Source of the DNA: Firmicutes bacterium ZCTH02-B6
GTDB taxonomy: Bacteria; Bacillota; Limnochordia; Limnochordales; ZCTH02-B6
Length of the DNA stretch: 26,726 bases
Direction of reading: 5' to 3'
Assembly: GCA_002159155.1 (NCBI GenBank)
Contig: LZRQ01000032.1
Span: forward strand, 1-26,726
Shown here piece after piece: positions 7,051 to 15,176 of this stretch (its first letter is position 1; the number at the start of each line of letters is the position of its first letter). The translations under genes were made by a program, and so were the position numbers. The notes beneath the pieces are model-generated. The model was given only the letters and a program-made list of their open reading frames with translations. It did no database searches and was not told the DNA's origin.

Positions 7051-7572
7051 ATGAGCCTAGCGGGAAAGCGTATCGCGATTTTCGCCGAAGACAACTACCA
7101 AGTGCTTGAGCTCTGGTACCCTCTGCTCCGGCTTAAGGAAGCCGGTGCAGAGGTACAGGTTGTCGGCACTGGCCGGTCGGACGTCTTCCGGAGCAAGGAA
7201 GGCTACCCGGTCAAGGTCGACGTCAATGCCGGGGACATCAAGGGCTCGGACTTCGATGCCGTCATCGTCCCGGGCGGGTATGCGCCCGATCTGATGCGGG
7301 TGAACGACGACATGGTCCGCGTCGTCCGGGAGGCTCACCAAGCGGGCAAGATCGTGGCCGCCATCTGCCACGCGGGCTGGGTGCTGGCCTCGGCCGGCAT
7401 TCTCGCAGGCAAGCGCGCCACCTGCGTGCGCAACATCCGGGATGACATCGTCCATGCGGGCGCGACGTACGTCGATGAGGAAGTGGTGGTCGACGGCAAT
7501 ATCATCACGTCCCGGATCCCGACGGACTTGCCTGCCTTTTGCCGGGCCATCGTCCAGGCCTTGGGCGGTTGA
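7051..7572 (+). CDS. DJ-1/PfpI family protein (type 1 glutamine amidotransferase-like)
   Basis: Protein of 173 residues, the usual length of the PfpI/YhbO/YraA branch. Members have been reported as intracellular proteases, chaperones or deglycases; which applies is disputed. The nucleophile elbow is AAICHAGW with Cys106 and His107, and Glu13 (FAEDNYQ) is the acidic partner, as in PH1704. The start is ATG 7051, because an in-frame ATG at 7045 lies only one base after GGAGG, while 7051 has normal spacing. It lies downstream of the zinc-ribbon gene and just before a strong terminator, so the two form a short stress-type transcription unit. Confidence 0.92.
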   Translation: MSLAGKRIAIFAEDNYQVLELWYPLLRLKEAGAEVQVVGTGRSDVFRSKEGYPVKVDVNAGDIKGSDFDAVIVPGGYAPDLMRVNDDMVRVVREAHQAGKIVAAICHAGWVLASAGILAGKRATCVRNIRDDIVHAGATYVDEEVVVDGNIITSRIPTDLPAFCRAIVQALGG

Positions 7573-7608
7573 GGCTGGGCAACGGGATCAGGAACGATGA
7601 CGCGTCGA

Positions 7609-7646
7609 GGGCCCCGGCTTAGCGCCGGGGCCCCTTGCGTTTTTTT
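7609..7646 (+). terminator. Rho-independent terminator after the PfpI gene
   Basis: GGGCCCCGGC (7609-7618) pairs perfectly with GCCGGGGCCC (7624-7633) around a 5-base loop, followed by a run of seven T (7640-7646). It lies 36 bases after the stop and separates this unit from the converging ABC exporter genes. Confidence 0.9.
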
Positions 7647-7703
7647 AGCGCGTCCCTCCGCTCTGGTTGCGGGGCGGCCTGTAGGCAACTGCGGCTGCCG
7701 CAC

Positions 7704-8915
7704 CTACGTGCGGAAAAGCACCCGCTCGTGGGTAAACGCTCGGACCGCGAGCCAAAAGGCCAGCGCGAGCCACACCACCAGCGACCCGAGGGTAACCAGC
7801 ACCGGTGCGAGAGCGGCGGCGCCCATGAGCACCTCGCGGCAGACGAGCAGGACGTTGAGGACCGGGATCAGGTACGTCCAAAGCGCCGCCCCGGTTTCCT
7901 CAACAAACATGAGGTACATCGCCGGGAACATCACCGCGAACATGAGGGCCGTGACGTACGCCTGCGCCTCGCGGAACGACTTGCTGAAGACGCTCATGGC
8001 CAGTTGCACTGCGGACACCAACCCGACAAACAGCGCCATGGTCGCGACAAGGGCCGCGAGCCCCCCGACCGTCAGCTGGACGCTGATCATGTCCGTGACT
8101 CCGATGATGCGCGGCAACAGGTACAACAGCGACACGCTGGTGCTGGCGATCAGCAGGAGGACGGCAACGAAGCTGACGGTGGACACGGCCAAGAACTTGC
8201 CGGCCACGAGGGCGACGCCGGGCACCGGGGTCATAATCAGGCACTCCAGGGAGTTGCGTTCCTTTTCGCCCGCCCCCGCATCGATGGCCGTGTACATGCC
8301 CCCTGCGACCGCCCAGACGACGACAAAGAACGGCACCATCATGCCCAACAGCTGCCCCGCCAGCCGCTCCCGGGGCGTGATGTCCCGCGCTTGCACGACA
8401 AAGGGCTCCAAGAGCTCCTGTGACAGTCCCCGCTGCGCGAGGCGCATGCCCACCAGCTGTTCACCGTAGCGCCCCAGCAGCGCTCGGAAGATCTCAGCCG
8501 CCATGGCCGAACGGCGAGTGCCCGCTTCGACCACGATCTGTATCTCAACGGGCTGCTCCGCCACAAGGCGGTCCACCGCCCCCGCGGGCAGCGCGACAAT
8601 GAGGTGCAGGTCACCCTCGCGCAGGCGCTCCTCCAGAGCCGGGATATCCGCGCCGGCCGGCAGCCGCTCGATGGCCAGCGCCCCGCTGGCCTCGATCAAG
8701 CCCACCAGCTCGGGCAGGTGCTCGGCGCCGACCACTGCGGCCACAGGCACCTCCTCGGCCAAGGACTCCTGCTGGCGCACCGTCATAAACGGGCCGATCA
8801 AGGTCATGACCGGCATGAGCACGATGGGCAACAGGATCATCATGTAAAGCGTGCGCTTGTCCCGCACGCTGTCCAGCATTTCCCTGACCCAAACCGCCCG
8901 GATCTTAGCCCACAC
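7704..8915 (-). CDS. ABC-2 type exporter permease (NatB-like)
   Basis: Membrane protein of 403 residues with one N-terminal helix (about 22-42), a large extracytoplasmic domain (about 45-205) and five or six C-terminal helices, the layout of NatB/YhaP-type ABC-2 permeases. The cytoplasmic motif GEKERNSLECLIMTPV before the second helix is diagnostic. The start is GTG 8915, with GAGGTG 7 bases upstream. This start lies inside the preceding ATPase gene, giving an 11-base overlap and likely translational coupling. With that ATPase it makes a complete exporter. Bacillus NatAB exports sodium, but the substrate here cannot be told. It is the last gene of a six-gene minus-strand run. Confidence 0.9.
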   Translation of the reverse strand: MWAKIRAVWVREMLDSVRDKRTLYMMILLPIVLMPVMTLIGPFMTVRQQESLAEEVPVAAVVGAEHLPELVGLIEASGALAIERLPAGADIPALEERLREGDLHLIVALPAGAVDRLVAEQPVEIQIVVEAGTRRSAMAAEIFRALLGRYGEQLVGMRLAQRGLSQELLEPFVVQARDITPRERLAGQLLGMMVPFFVVVWAVAGGMYTAIDAGAGEKERNSLECLIMTPVPGVALVAGKFLAVSTVSFVAVLLLIASTSVSLLYLLPRIIGVTDMISVQLTVGGLAALVATMALFVGLVSAVQLAMSVFSKSFREAQAYVTALMFAVMFPAMYLMFVEETGAALWTYLIPVLNVLLVCREVLMGAAALAPVLVTLGSLVVWLALAFWLAVRAFTHERVLFRT

Positions 8916-9651
8916 GGCGGCTCACCTCGCCTGCACGCAGCTCCACCCAGTGGGCAAAGGCGTCCTCCAGCGTCGCCGCGCCCACCGCCCGGCACACATC
9001 TTGCGGCGTGCCAAAGGCGCAGATCTCGCCACCGACGATGATGGCGACCCGGTCGCACACCCGGTCGGCCTCGAGCAGATAGTGGCTGGAGAAAAGCACG
9101 CTCCGCCCGGCCTGGCGGCTTTCCTGGATGAAATTGATGACGGCGCGGGATGCCAGCACATCCAGCCCAACCGTCGGCTCATCGAGAATCAGGACCTGCG
9201 GGTCATGGATCACCGCCCGGGCCAAGGCCAGCTTCTGCCGCATGCCCTTGGAAAACTCGTCCACCCGCTGGTGCTTGGCGCCCGCCAAACCCAACCACGC
9301 CAGCAGTTCGTCGATGCGCCGTTCCAGGGCCGCCCCGCCAAGGCCGCATAACTGGCCGTAAAAGCGCAAGTTTTCTGCCGCCGTCAAGCGGCCGTACAGC
9401 CCCGGGTCCGTCGGCAGCACCCCCACGTGCGCCCGTACTTGCAACGGTTCCTGGACGATATCGTAGCCGGCCACGATCGCCGTTCCCCGGCTCGGCCGCA
9501 ACGTAGTGGCCAGCATGCGCAAAGTCGTCGTCTTGCCCGCCCCGTTGGGGCCAATCAGCCCCACCACTTCACCGGGCTGAACGTCAAACGAAATGCCCTT
9601 CACGACGGGACGCCCTCGGTATTCCTTCTCCAACCCTTTTACCTCGATCAA
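8905..9651 (-). CDS. ABC exporter ATP-binding protein (NatA-like)
   Basis: ATPase subunit of 248 residues. Walker A GPNGAGKT is at 34-41, the signature is FSKGM (133-137, in place of LSGGQ, as in NatA and other ABC-2 partners), Walker B is VLILDEP (about 153-159), and the switch histidine is in SSHYLLEAD. The start is TTG 9651, seven bases after the stop of the upstream permease; only a weak GGGAG site precedes it, so it may rely on coupling. It overlaps the downstream permease by 11 bases. Confidence 0.92.
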   Translation of the reverse strand: MIEVKGLEKEYRGRPVVKGISFDVQPGEVVGLIGPNGAGKTTTLRMLATTLRPSRGTAIVAGYDIVQEPLQVRAHVGVLPTDPGLYGRLTAAENLRFYGQLCGLGGAALERRIDELLAWLGLAGAKHQRVDEFSKGMRQKLALARAVIHDPQVLILDEPTVGLDVLASRAVINFIQESRQAGRSVLFSSHYLLEADRVCDRVAIIVGGEICAFGTPQDVCRAVGAATLEDAFAHWVELRAGEVSRRVG

Positions 9652-9658
9652 ACACCCA

Positions 9659-10774
9659 TCACTCCCATCGGAAACGCCAGACGGCTACGACGGCGGCTGC
9701 CAGAGCCCACGCTCCCAAATACAGCAACCCGCCCGCATGAGCCGCCAAGGATTCCCCCCGGAGCACCACGGCTCGCATAGCTTCCACCAAAGGCGTCAGG
9801 GGCAAGTATTGCACGAGGGGCCGCAATCCTTCGGGAATCAACTCCTGGGGCCAGAAGGTGCCCGAGAGGAACATCATCGGAAACGCCACGGCACTGCCCA
9901 AGGTATTGGCCGCCTCCGCCGTCTTCGAAGCCGACGAGATGGCGAAGCCGATGCTCAGAAAGGCTACAGATCCCAGGAGCATCAAGGCTAGGAGGTCGAG
10001 GTAGCTGCCCACGACCCGGGCGCCGAAGAGCAGCACCCCTACCGTCACGACAATAAGTCCTTGCATCATATTGGTCAAGGTAAAGCGAGCGATCAAGCCC
10101 GCCAAAAAGGCGGCGGGAGGGAAAGGTGTCGCCAGCACTCGTTTGAGCAGCAGCCGCTCCCGGTAACCGGTGAGGACCGCCGACACCCCCATGAGCCCGC
10201 TTTGCATGAGAGCCATGGCCAAGATGCCAGGCAAGAGGAAGTCGAACATAGACAACGGCTCCGCCGCCACGCCCGCCGCTTCCACTGCCAGCACGTCGCG
10301 GCGCTGAGTGATGGTTTGATTCATCTCCCCCACCACGGCTCGGATGACCCCTAGCCCCGCCTGGGCCACCTGCATGCGGGATTCGTCGTAGTAGACCCGC
10401 ACGGGAGCCGGACCCGCTACGGGCGCGGCCGCGGCGCCGCCCGCCAACGCTCGCACGGCCTCCTCACCGGGCAACACCACCACCAGGCTGCGCTCGCCCC
10501 GGCGCAAGGCCGCCACCGCCGATGCTTCCTCTTCGACCGTCACTTCCAGGGCTGCGACGCTGCGCAGCGCCTGGAGAATCCCATCTGCCAGCGGGTGCGA
10601 TGGTTGGGGCAAGACCACGGCGGTTCGAAGGGTGAGATTGTCTGCGTTGCCAAATACCGTACCGATTAACCCCATCAGCATCAGCGGAAACGCGACACCC
10701 CAAAACAGTGCGTGCTTATCCCGCCAAAAGATGCGCAACGCCATTCCGGTGACAGCCCAGATGCCTGCGAGCAC
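9659..10774 (-). CDS. ABC-2 type exporter permease
   Basis: Membrane protein of 371 residues: an N-terminal helix (FWGVAFPLMLMGLIGTVFG), an Ala/Val-rich extracytoplasmic domain, then five C-terminal helices with the DFLLPGILAMALMQSG and FLSGTFWPQELIPEGLRP stretches typical of YadH/DrrB-like ABC-2 permeases. I chose GTG 10774, which has GGGAGG 6 bases before it. The longer frame begins at TTG 10837 without a ribosome site and would add 21 basic residues. The partner is the ATPase ending at 10853. Drug, lipid or polysaccharide export are all possible. Confidence 0.88.
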   Translation of the reverse strand: MLAGIWAVTGMALRIFWRDKHALFWGVAFPLMLMGLIGTVFGNADNLTLRTAVVLPQPSHPLADGILQALRSVAALEVTVEEEASAVAALRRGERSLVVVLPGEEAVRALAGGAAAAPVAGPAPVRVYYDESRMQVAQAGLGVIRAVVGEMNQTITQRRDVLAVEAAGVAAEPLSMFDFLLPGILAMALMQSGLMGVSAVLTGYRERLLLKRVLATPFPPAAFLAGLIARFTLTNMMQGLIVVTVGVLLFGARVVGSYLDLLALMLLGSVAFLSIGFAISSASKTAEAANTLGSAVAFPMMFLSGTFWPQELIPEGLRPLVQYLPLTPLVEAMRAVVLRGESLAAHAGGLLYLGAWALAAAVVAVWRFRWE

Positions 10775-10852
10775 AACAATCCCTCCCACGCGAACGGCTT
10801 TTCCACCCGGCCGCTCGCTTGCACGTCCGGGCACCAAATCATCTGTGCCAGC

Positions 10853-11809
10853 CTAATCCCGCAAGCGGCGGCCTGTTAAGTGGAGGAACACATCCTCGAG
10901 ATTGGCGGCCTCCACCCGGAGGGACTGGTACCGGATGGCGCCATCGCTACCCAGGCGGACGAGGGCGGCGATGGTTTCCTCAAAGCTGCTGGTGTAGACG
11001 ACGACCTCGCCTTGGTCGTCGACAGCGACCTGGGTGACCCCGGGCAGCGGACGCAAGGCCTCCGCGAGTACAGCCGCCCTGCCGTCCGGGGGCGTCAAAT
11101 GGATCCGCACCCCCGGGGCGTAGCGCCGGATGAGCGCCCCCGGCGTGTCCAAGGCGATAAGCCGGCCATGGTCGACGATGGCGACCCGGTCGCACAGCGT
11201 TTCAGCTTCGTCCATGTAATGGGTGGTGAGTACGATGGTGCGTCCATCTTCTCGAATGGACCGTATGACATCCCACAAGTTGCGGCGAGCCTGGGGATCG
11301 AGGCCCGTCGTGGGCTCATCAAGAAATACCACTTCGGGGTCGTTGACGAGCGCCAGGGCAATGGACAGGCGCTGCCGTTGGCCGCCGGACAACGTCCCGA
11401 CACGGGCATTGGCCTTATCTTCCAACTGCAGTCGTGCCAAGAGCATTCGCTCGTCGGCCCGGCGGTAGTGAAAGCGGGAAAAAAGACGAATCGTTTCGGC
11501 CACGGTCAGGAGATCAAACAGGCCGGCCTCCTGCAGCTGCACGCCCATCAGGGCGCGGGCGCGCTTAGGTTCGGCCAGCGCGTCGACGCCTCCTACAAAA
11601 ACGCGGCCGCCGTCGGGCTTGCGCAGGCCTTCGATGATCTCAAGCGTTGTGGTCTTACCAGCGCCGTTGGGCCCGAGCAGGCCAAAGGTTTCGCCGCGCG
11701 CGACCGTAAAGCTGATCCCGTCCACGGCGGTGACGGAGCCGTAACGTTTGACCAGCCCTTCGACGACGATGGCGGGTTCCGAGCCGGGCGCCGCGTGCGG
11801 ATGGGCCAT
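10853..11809 (-). CDS. ABC exporter ATP-binding protein (DrrA/CcmA-like)
   Basis: ATPase of 318 residues. Walker A GPNGAGKT is at 46-53, the signature is LSGGQ (140-144), Walker B is VVFLDEP (160-166), and the H-loop is TTHYMDEAE. A C-terminal domain of about 90 residues follows, as in DrrA-type subunits. Start ATG 11809 has GGAGGAGG 8 bases upstream. The product pairs with the permease 78 bases downstream. The cupredoxin gene ends 71 bases upstream, which suggests one long transcript but leaves room for an internal promoter. Confidence 0.92.
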   Translation of the reverse strand: MAHPHAAPGSEPAIVVEGLVKRYGSVTAVDGISFTVARGETFGLLGPNGAGKTTTLEIIEGLRKPDGGRVFVGGVDALAEPKRARALMGVQLQEAGLFDLLTVAETIRLFSRFHYRRADERMLLARLQLEDKANARVGTLSGGQRQRLSIALALVNDPEVVFLDEPTTGLDPQARRNLWDVIRSIREDGRTIVLTTHYMDEAETLCDRVAIVDHGRLIALDTPGALIRRYAPGVRIHLTPPDGRAAVLAEALRPLPGVTQVAVDDQGEVVVYTSSFEETIAALVRLGSDGAIRYQSLRVEAANLEDVFLHLTGRRLRD

Positions 11810-11880
11810 TTAGCCGACCTCCTCCTGGCTGCAGCCATACCCGGCCATCTTTCTCTCCCTGTGCCCGCAGTCCTCCCCCC

Positions 11881-12252
11881 TCACTCAACCCGGATCGTGC
11901 CATTCATGCCAAGTTCGTTGTGGCCGGGCACGGTGCAGAGAAACCGGAATGTCCCCGAACGCGTCGGCTGGAACTCAAGAATGGCTTCCTCGCCTGGGGA
12001 CAAGAGCGGCGTCGCCGCGTCCCAGTCCGGAATCGTCAGGTCATGCTCGATGGTGCCGGTATTGCGAACCAAGAGCCGCACCGTCTCTCCCCGGTGAACG
12101 GTCAGTTCCTTCGGGTCGAAATCGTATTCAAACCCATGCACCGTCAGCTCCCGCACCGCAGCCGGCTCCGTGGGGGCAAGCAGCGCCCGCCCATAGGTCA
12201 GCGCCGCGAGCACCAGCACGATGGCCACCGCCACCCAGATAACGGTCCTCAT
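11881..12252 (-). CDS. Membrane-anchored cupredoxin domain protein
   Basis: Protein of 123 residues with an N-terminal membrane helix (about 4-20, uncleaved anchor or signal) and a single cupredoxin domain facing outward. Type 1 copper ligands are visible: His70 (GTIEHDL), Cys106, His111 and Met116 in FLCTVPGHNELGM, spaced Cys-x4-His-x4-Met as in plastocyanin-like proteins. It probably carries electrons or binds copper at the membrane surface. Start ATG 12252 has GAGGAGGG about 6 bases upstream; the longer frame is not protein-like. It lies between the glutamate-synthase-like gene (25-base gap) and an ABC-2 exporter. Confidence 0.9.
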   Translation of the reverse strand: MRTVIWVAVAIVLVLAALTYGRALLAPTEPAAVRELTVHGFEYDFDPKELTVHRGETVRLLVRNTGTIEHDLTIPDWDAATPLLSPGEEAILEFQPTRSGTFRFLCTVPGHNELGMNGTIRVE

Positions 12253-12277
12253 CCCGTTCCCTCCTCTTTGCCCTCCA

Positions 12278-13756
12278 TCATGTCCCCGCTGGAATCCCAA
12301 GAGGCGATGAGGCCTCCCGGTGCCTCGGGGCGGGCGCATGGTGAGCTACTGGCACGTCGCAAAGACGCGCCGTCAGCTCATCCAACGCCATGAGGTCCTC
12401 CTTGGAAACGTCCCGCACCGCCGTCTTTCCCAGCGCCCGCACGGCCACCGCCATTTCCCATGCGGCCGCTCGCAGATAATTGGCTAGCCGATAGGCCCCT
12501 TCGTCCACGTCCAGCTCGTGCTCCTGATGTCCGCCAAAAAATACTAGCTGTGTCGGAGGTTCCCACGGCATCGCCTTGAACACTTGTCCGTGGGAGACAG
12601 CAAATAAGGCCACGGTGCCGATGTACACCGCGTCCGCACCGAGGGCGAGCACTTTCAGGTAATCGCCGGGGGTGTAAAGCCCGCCGCCTACGATAAGGCT
12701 CACCTGCTCCCTGGCCCCGCTGGCTTCTAGAAACCGCACCGCTCGCACTAATGCGTAGAGGGTCGGCAAACCGAAGTCGTCCTGAAGAATGGGCGGACTC
12801 CCCTTGGTGGCGGCCTGGGCGCCGTCGAGGGCGATGTAGTCCACGCCGGCGGCCAGGCACGCCTCCAAGTCTTGCTCGAGCCGGCGGCCAGGCGCGAGTT
12901 TCACGCCGATAGGGACGCCGTCCGTCTCCGACCTGAGCTCGTCTACCAGCTCCCGCAGCGAACGAGTCTTGAGCGCGTCATGGTGCGAGTAGATAACGGC
13001 GGGCTCCCCCGGACCAACGCCTAGCTCCCGGCGGAGCCGGCGGTTGCTGCGCGCGCCCACCACCTCGCCGCCGACGCCCGTGGACGCTCCTTGGCCCAAG
13101 TGGACCTCTACCATGGCGGCATGACGCAACGCCACCGGATCCCCGCCCCACCGAGCACGGGGATACTGGACGATCAGCTTCGGGTTAGCCTGCCACTCCA
13201 GCGGCAACACCGGCCCCTCGCCGCTGTTGCTGGCGGTGCCCGCCAGGGCCGCCCCCCGGGCCAGCGCCACTTTGGCGCGCCGGCTCAAGGCAAGGCCGTA
13301 GGCCATGCCCGACACGAGGATCGGGATATCCACCTTAAGCGGCCTTTTGGCCCGCGGGCCAAGGGTGACGGCCATGTCCACCGGCACATCGTGCACCGCT
13401 GGCCGGCGGGCCAGCTGTGCACCGTCGAACACGAGGGCTTCCAGGTTGGGCCAGCGGCGGGGGCTGCCCAGCGGGCGGTGCAGCAAGGCCCCGTGTTCAG
13501 CCCGCAACCCGTTTTCAAGGATCGTTTGCGGGCCAGGCCTTCTGGTGGCACTCACCATCTCCCACAAATTTTCCGGGTACGGATCGTTTTGCAGCCGCAG
13601 CATCAAGGTTCGCACGGCGTGTTGCAGTCCATCCCGCACGGACGATACCGCCAGCCGCCGCCCGGCTATGGCCGCGATAGCGAGGGCCAGCGGCCAAAAC
13701 AAGGCAATCCCCTCTGTCCCCCGCGCTGCGTCTTTCCTATGTTGTCGCCTCGTCAT
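12278..13756 (-). CDS. FMN-binding glutamate-synthase-like protein
   Basis: Protein of 492 residues with an N-terminal membrane-like helix (about 19-31) and the TIM-barrel FMN domain of glutamate synthase (Pfam Glu_synthase). Visible: SGMAYGLALSRRAKVALARGA, ASNSGEGP (175-181), VGVKLAPG-like loop (about 283-290), LDGAQAATKGSP (310-320) and IVGGGLYTPGDYLKVLALGADAVYIGT, the phosphate-binding end. It has only two cysteines and no cysteine cluster for the 3Fe-4S centre. It also lacks the glutaminase domain, so it is not a complete glutamate synthase. ATG 13756 is used (AGGGG upstream); TTG 13702 with GAGGGG is an equally good start. Its reaction is unknown. Confidence 0.85.
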   Translation of the reverse strand: MTRRQHRKDAARGTEGIALFWPLALAIAAIAGRRLAVSSVRDGLQHAVRTLMLRLQNDPYPENLWEMVSATRRPGPQTILENGLRAEHGALLHRPLGSPRRWPNLEALVFDGAQLARRPAVHDVPVDMAVTLGPRAKRPLKVDIPILVSGMAYGLALSRRAKVALARGAALAGTASNSGEGPVLPLEWQANPKLIVQYPRARWGGDPVALRHAAMVEVHLGQGASTGVGGEVVGARSNRRLRRELGVGPGEPAVIYSHHDALKTRSLRELVDELRSETDGVPIGVKLAPGRRLEQDLEACLAAGVDYIALDGAQAATKGSPPILQDDFGLPTLYALVRAVRFLEASGAREQVSLIVGGGLYTPGDYLKVLALGADAVYIGTVALFAVSHGQVFKAMPWEPPTQLVFFGGHQEHELDVDEGAYRLANYLRAAAWEMAVAVRALGKTAVRDVSKEDLMALDELTARLCDVPVAHHAPAPRHREASSPLGIPAGT

Positions 13757-13877
13757 CCGCCGGTCCCCTGCCCCACGGGGTGCCGATCCGGTCCCCAGCA
13801 GGTAGCTTGACCCGGCAGCGGATGCGCCATGCTGTCGCCCAACGTCGCCGCAGCGCCCGCACGGCATAAGGCCAGTG

Positions 13878-13890
13878 GTGTGCGACACAC
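13878..13890. promoter_or_regulatory. Small inverted repeat before the flavoprotein gene
   Basis: GTGTG-CGA-CACAC, a perfect 5-bp inverted repeat ending 17 bases before the ATG at 13908, in the 151-bp divergent gap. It could be an operator. There is no family match and the length is short. Confidence 0.2.
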
Positions 13891-13907
13891 TAGCGCGGGG
13901 GGTGGAC

Positions 13908-15176
13908 ATGACGCGCCTCGTCATCCTCGGCGGCAGCTTCGCGGGACTTGAGACGGCCAGGACAGCCCGACGCTTGCTGCGGCAGCGGATTCGGATCACC
14001 CTCATCGATCGCTCCGACACCTTCGTCTTCCGCCCGTCGTTGCCGTGGCTCGCCTTTGGCCAGCGCGAGCCCAAGGACATCGTCGCCCCACTGCCCCAGC
14101 TTCTCCAGGCGCACGGCATCGAGTTCATCCATGATGAGGTGGAAGGCCTCGACCCCGCAACTGGGACCGTCTACGGACGGCGAGGACGCTACAGCTACGA
14201 CTTTCTGGTCATCGCCCTCGGTGCGACCTCCCCACCCAAGACGCCGCCCGGCTGGCCCGGGCGCTGCCATGTGCCCATTTGGCTGCGGGAGGCAATGACA
14301 CTGCGCCAAGCCGTCGAGACGTTTCGTGGGGGACACGTGGTCGTGGCATTACACCCTTACTCGCCGCTCACGTGTCCCGCGTATGAGTTCGCCTTCCAGG
14401 CCGCGGACTATTTTCAGCGCAACGGCCTAGGCGATCGTTGCCGGATAACGTTTGTCACCTACGAGGACGACCCCTACACCGTTGGCGGCACAAGAGCGAG
14501 CCAGGTGGCACGCCGCTGGTTAGGTCAAGCGGGCATTCGGCTCCTAACCAACACCTTTATCGACCAGGTGACGCCTACGGGCGTGGTGCTTGGGGACGGT
14601 TATGAACTGCCGGCTTCGCTGCTGATCATGCTGCCGGCGTACCAGGGCCCCGCCTTTCTCAGACAGGTGCCGTATCTGACCGACGCCGACGGTTTTGTCA
14701 TCACGGACCAGTCCATGCGCTCACGGGCCTACATCAACATCTTCGCCGCCGGCGACTGCGTAGCGTTTCCAGGGCCTAAGACGGGCCTGATGGCCGAGCA
14801 ACAGGCGCGCGTCGCCGCGGCCAACATCGCTGCCGACCTAGGTCTCGCCTCGCCTGCCGACTACCGTTCGGTCATGGTCTGCCTGGCAGACCTAGGACCC
14901 GGCCGGGGACTCCTGTCCATCCGCACGCCTGCCCCACAGCAAGGGCGCGTGCGCACTCGGCTATTTCTGGCAGGCCGCCTGCCCCACTGGGGAAAGCGTA
15001 TCGTCGAGCGGCAACTCCTGCGGCACTGGGTACGTGCCCCTGCTCCCGCCTCCCCCGCCGCGCGGGACGCCACGGACGCCGCGTTGGGTGCCACGGACAA
15101 CGCGCTGGCTGCGACGCCTGGGCTCCCTACGGGCGTGTCACCGGTACGGCACCGCCCACCGCACGAGCCCCGGTGA
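13908..15176 (+). CDS. Sulfide:quinone oxidoreductase-like FAD flavoprotein
   Basis: Two-dinucleotide-fold flavoprotein of 422 residues, related to sulfide:quinone oxidoreductase and NDH-2. The FAD motif is VILGGSFAGLE at the N-terminus, and the second FAD motif is AAGDCVAFPGPKTGLMAEQQ (about 280-299). Cys120 (GRCHVP), Cys156 (LTCPAYEF) and Cys325 (VCLADLG) match in context the three cysteines of SQR, which favours SQR over NADH dehydrogenase. It probably acts at the inner membrane face. Start ATG 13908 has GGGGGGTG close by. After about residue 375 comes an Ala/Thr/Pro-rich tail with a near-repeat (ATDAALGATDNALAATPG) foreign to the family. Its 3' end overlaps the converging gerAC by 39 bases. 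Confidence 0.85.
   Translation: MTRLVILGGSFAGLETARTARRLLRQRIRITLIDRSDTFVFRPSLPWLAFGQREPKDIVAPLPQLLQAHGIEFIHDEVEGLDPATGTVYGRRGRYSYDFLVIALGATSPPKTPPGWPGRCHVPIWLREAMTLRQAVETFRGGHVVVALHPYSPLTCPAYEFAFQAADYFQRNGLGDRCRITFVTYEDDPYTVGGTRASQVARRWLGQAGIRLLTNTFIDQVTPTGVVLGDGYELPASLLIMLPAYQGPAFLRQVPYLTDADGFVITDQSMRSRAYINIFAAGDCVAFPGPKTGLMAEQQARVAAANIAADLGLASPADYRSVMVCLADLGPGRGLLSIRTPAPQQGRVRTRLFLAGRLPHWGKRIVERQLLRHWVRAPAPASPAARDATDAALGATDNALAATPGLPTGVSPVRHRPPHEPR

Noticed and set aside
13807..13835. TTGACC with a 17-base spacer before the flavoprotein gene as a promoter
   Set aside because: The hexamer at the -10 position, TGCTGT, matches the consensus too poorly to support a call.
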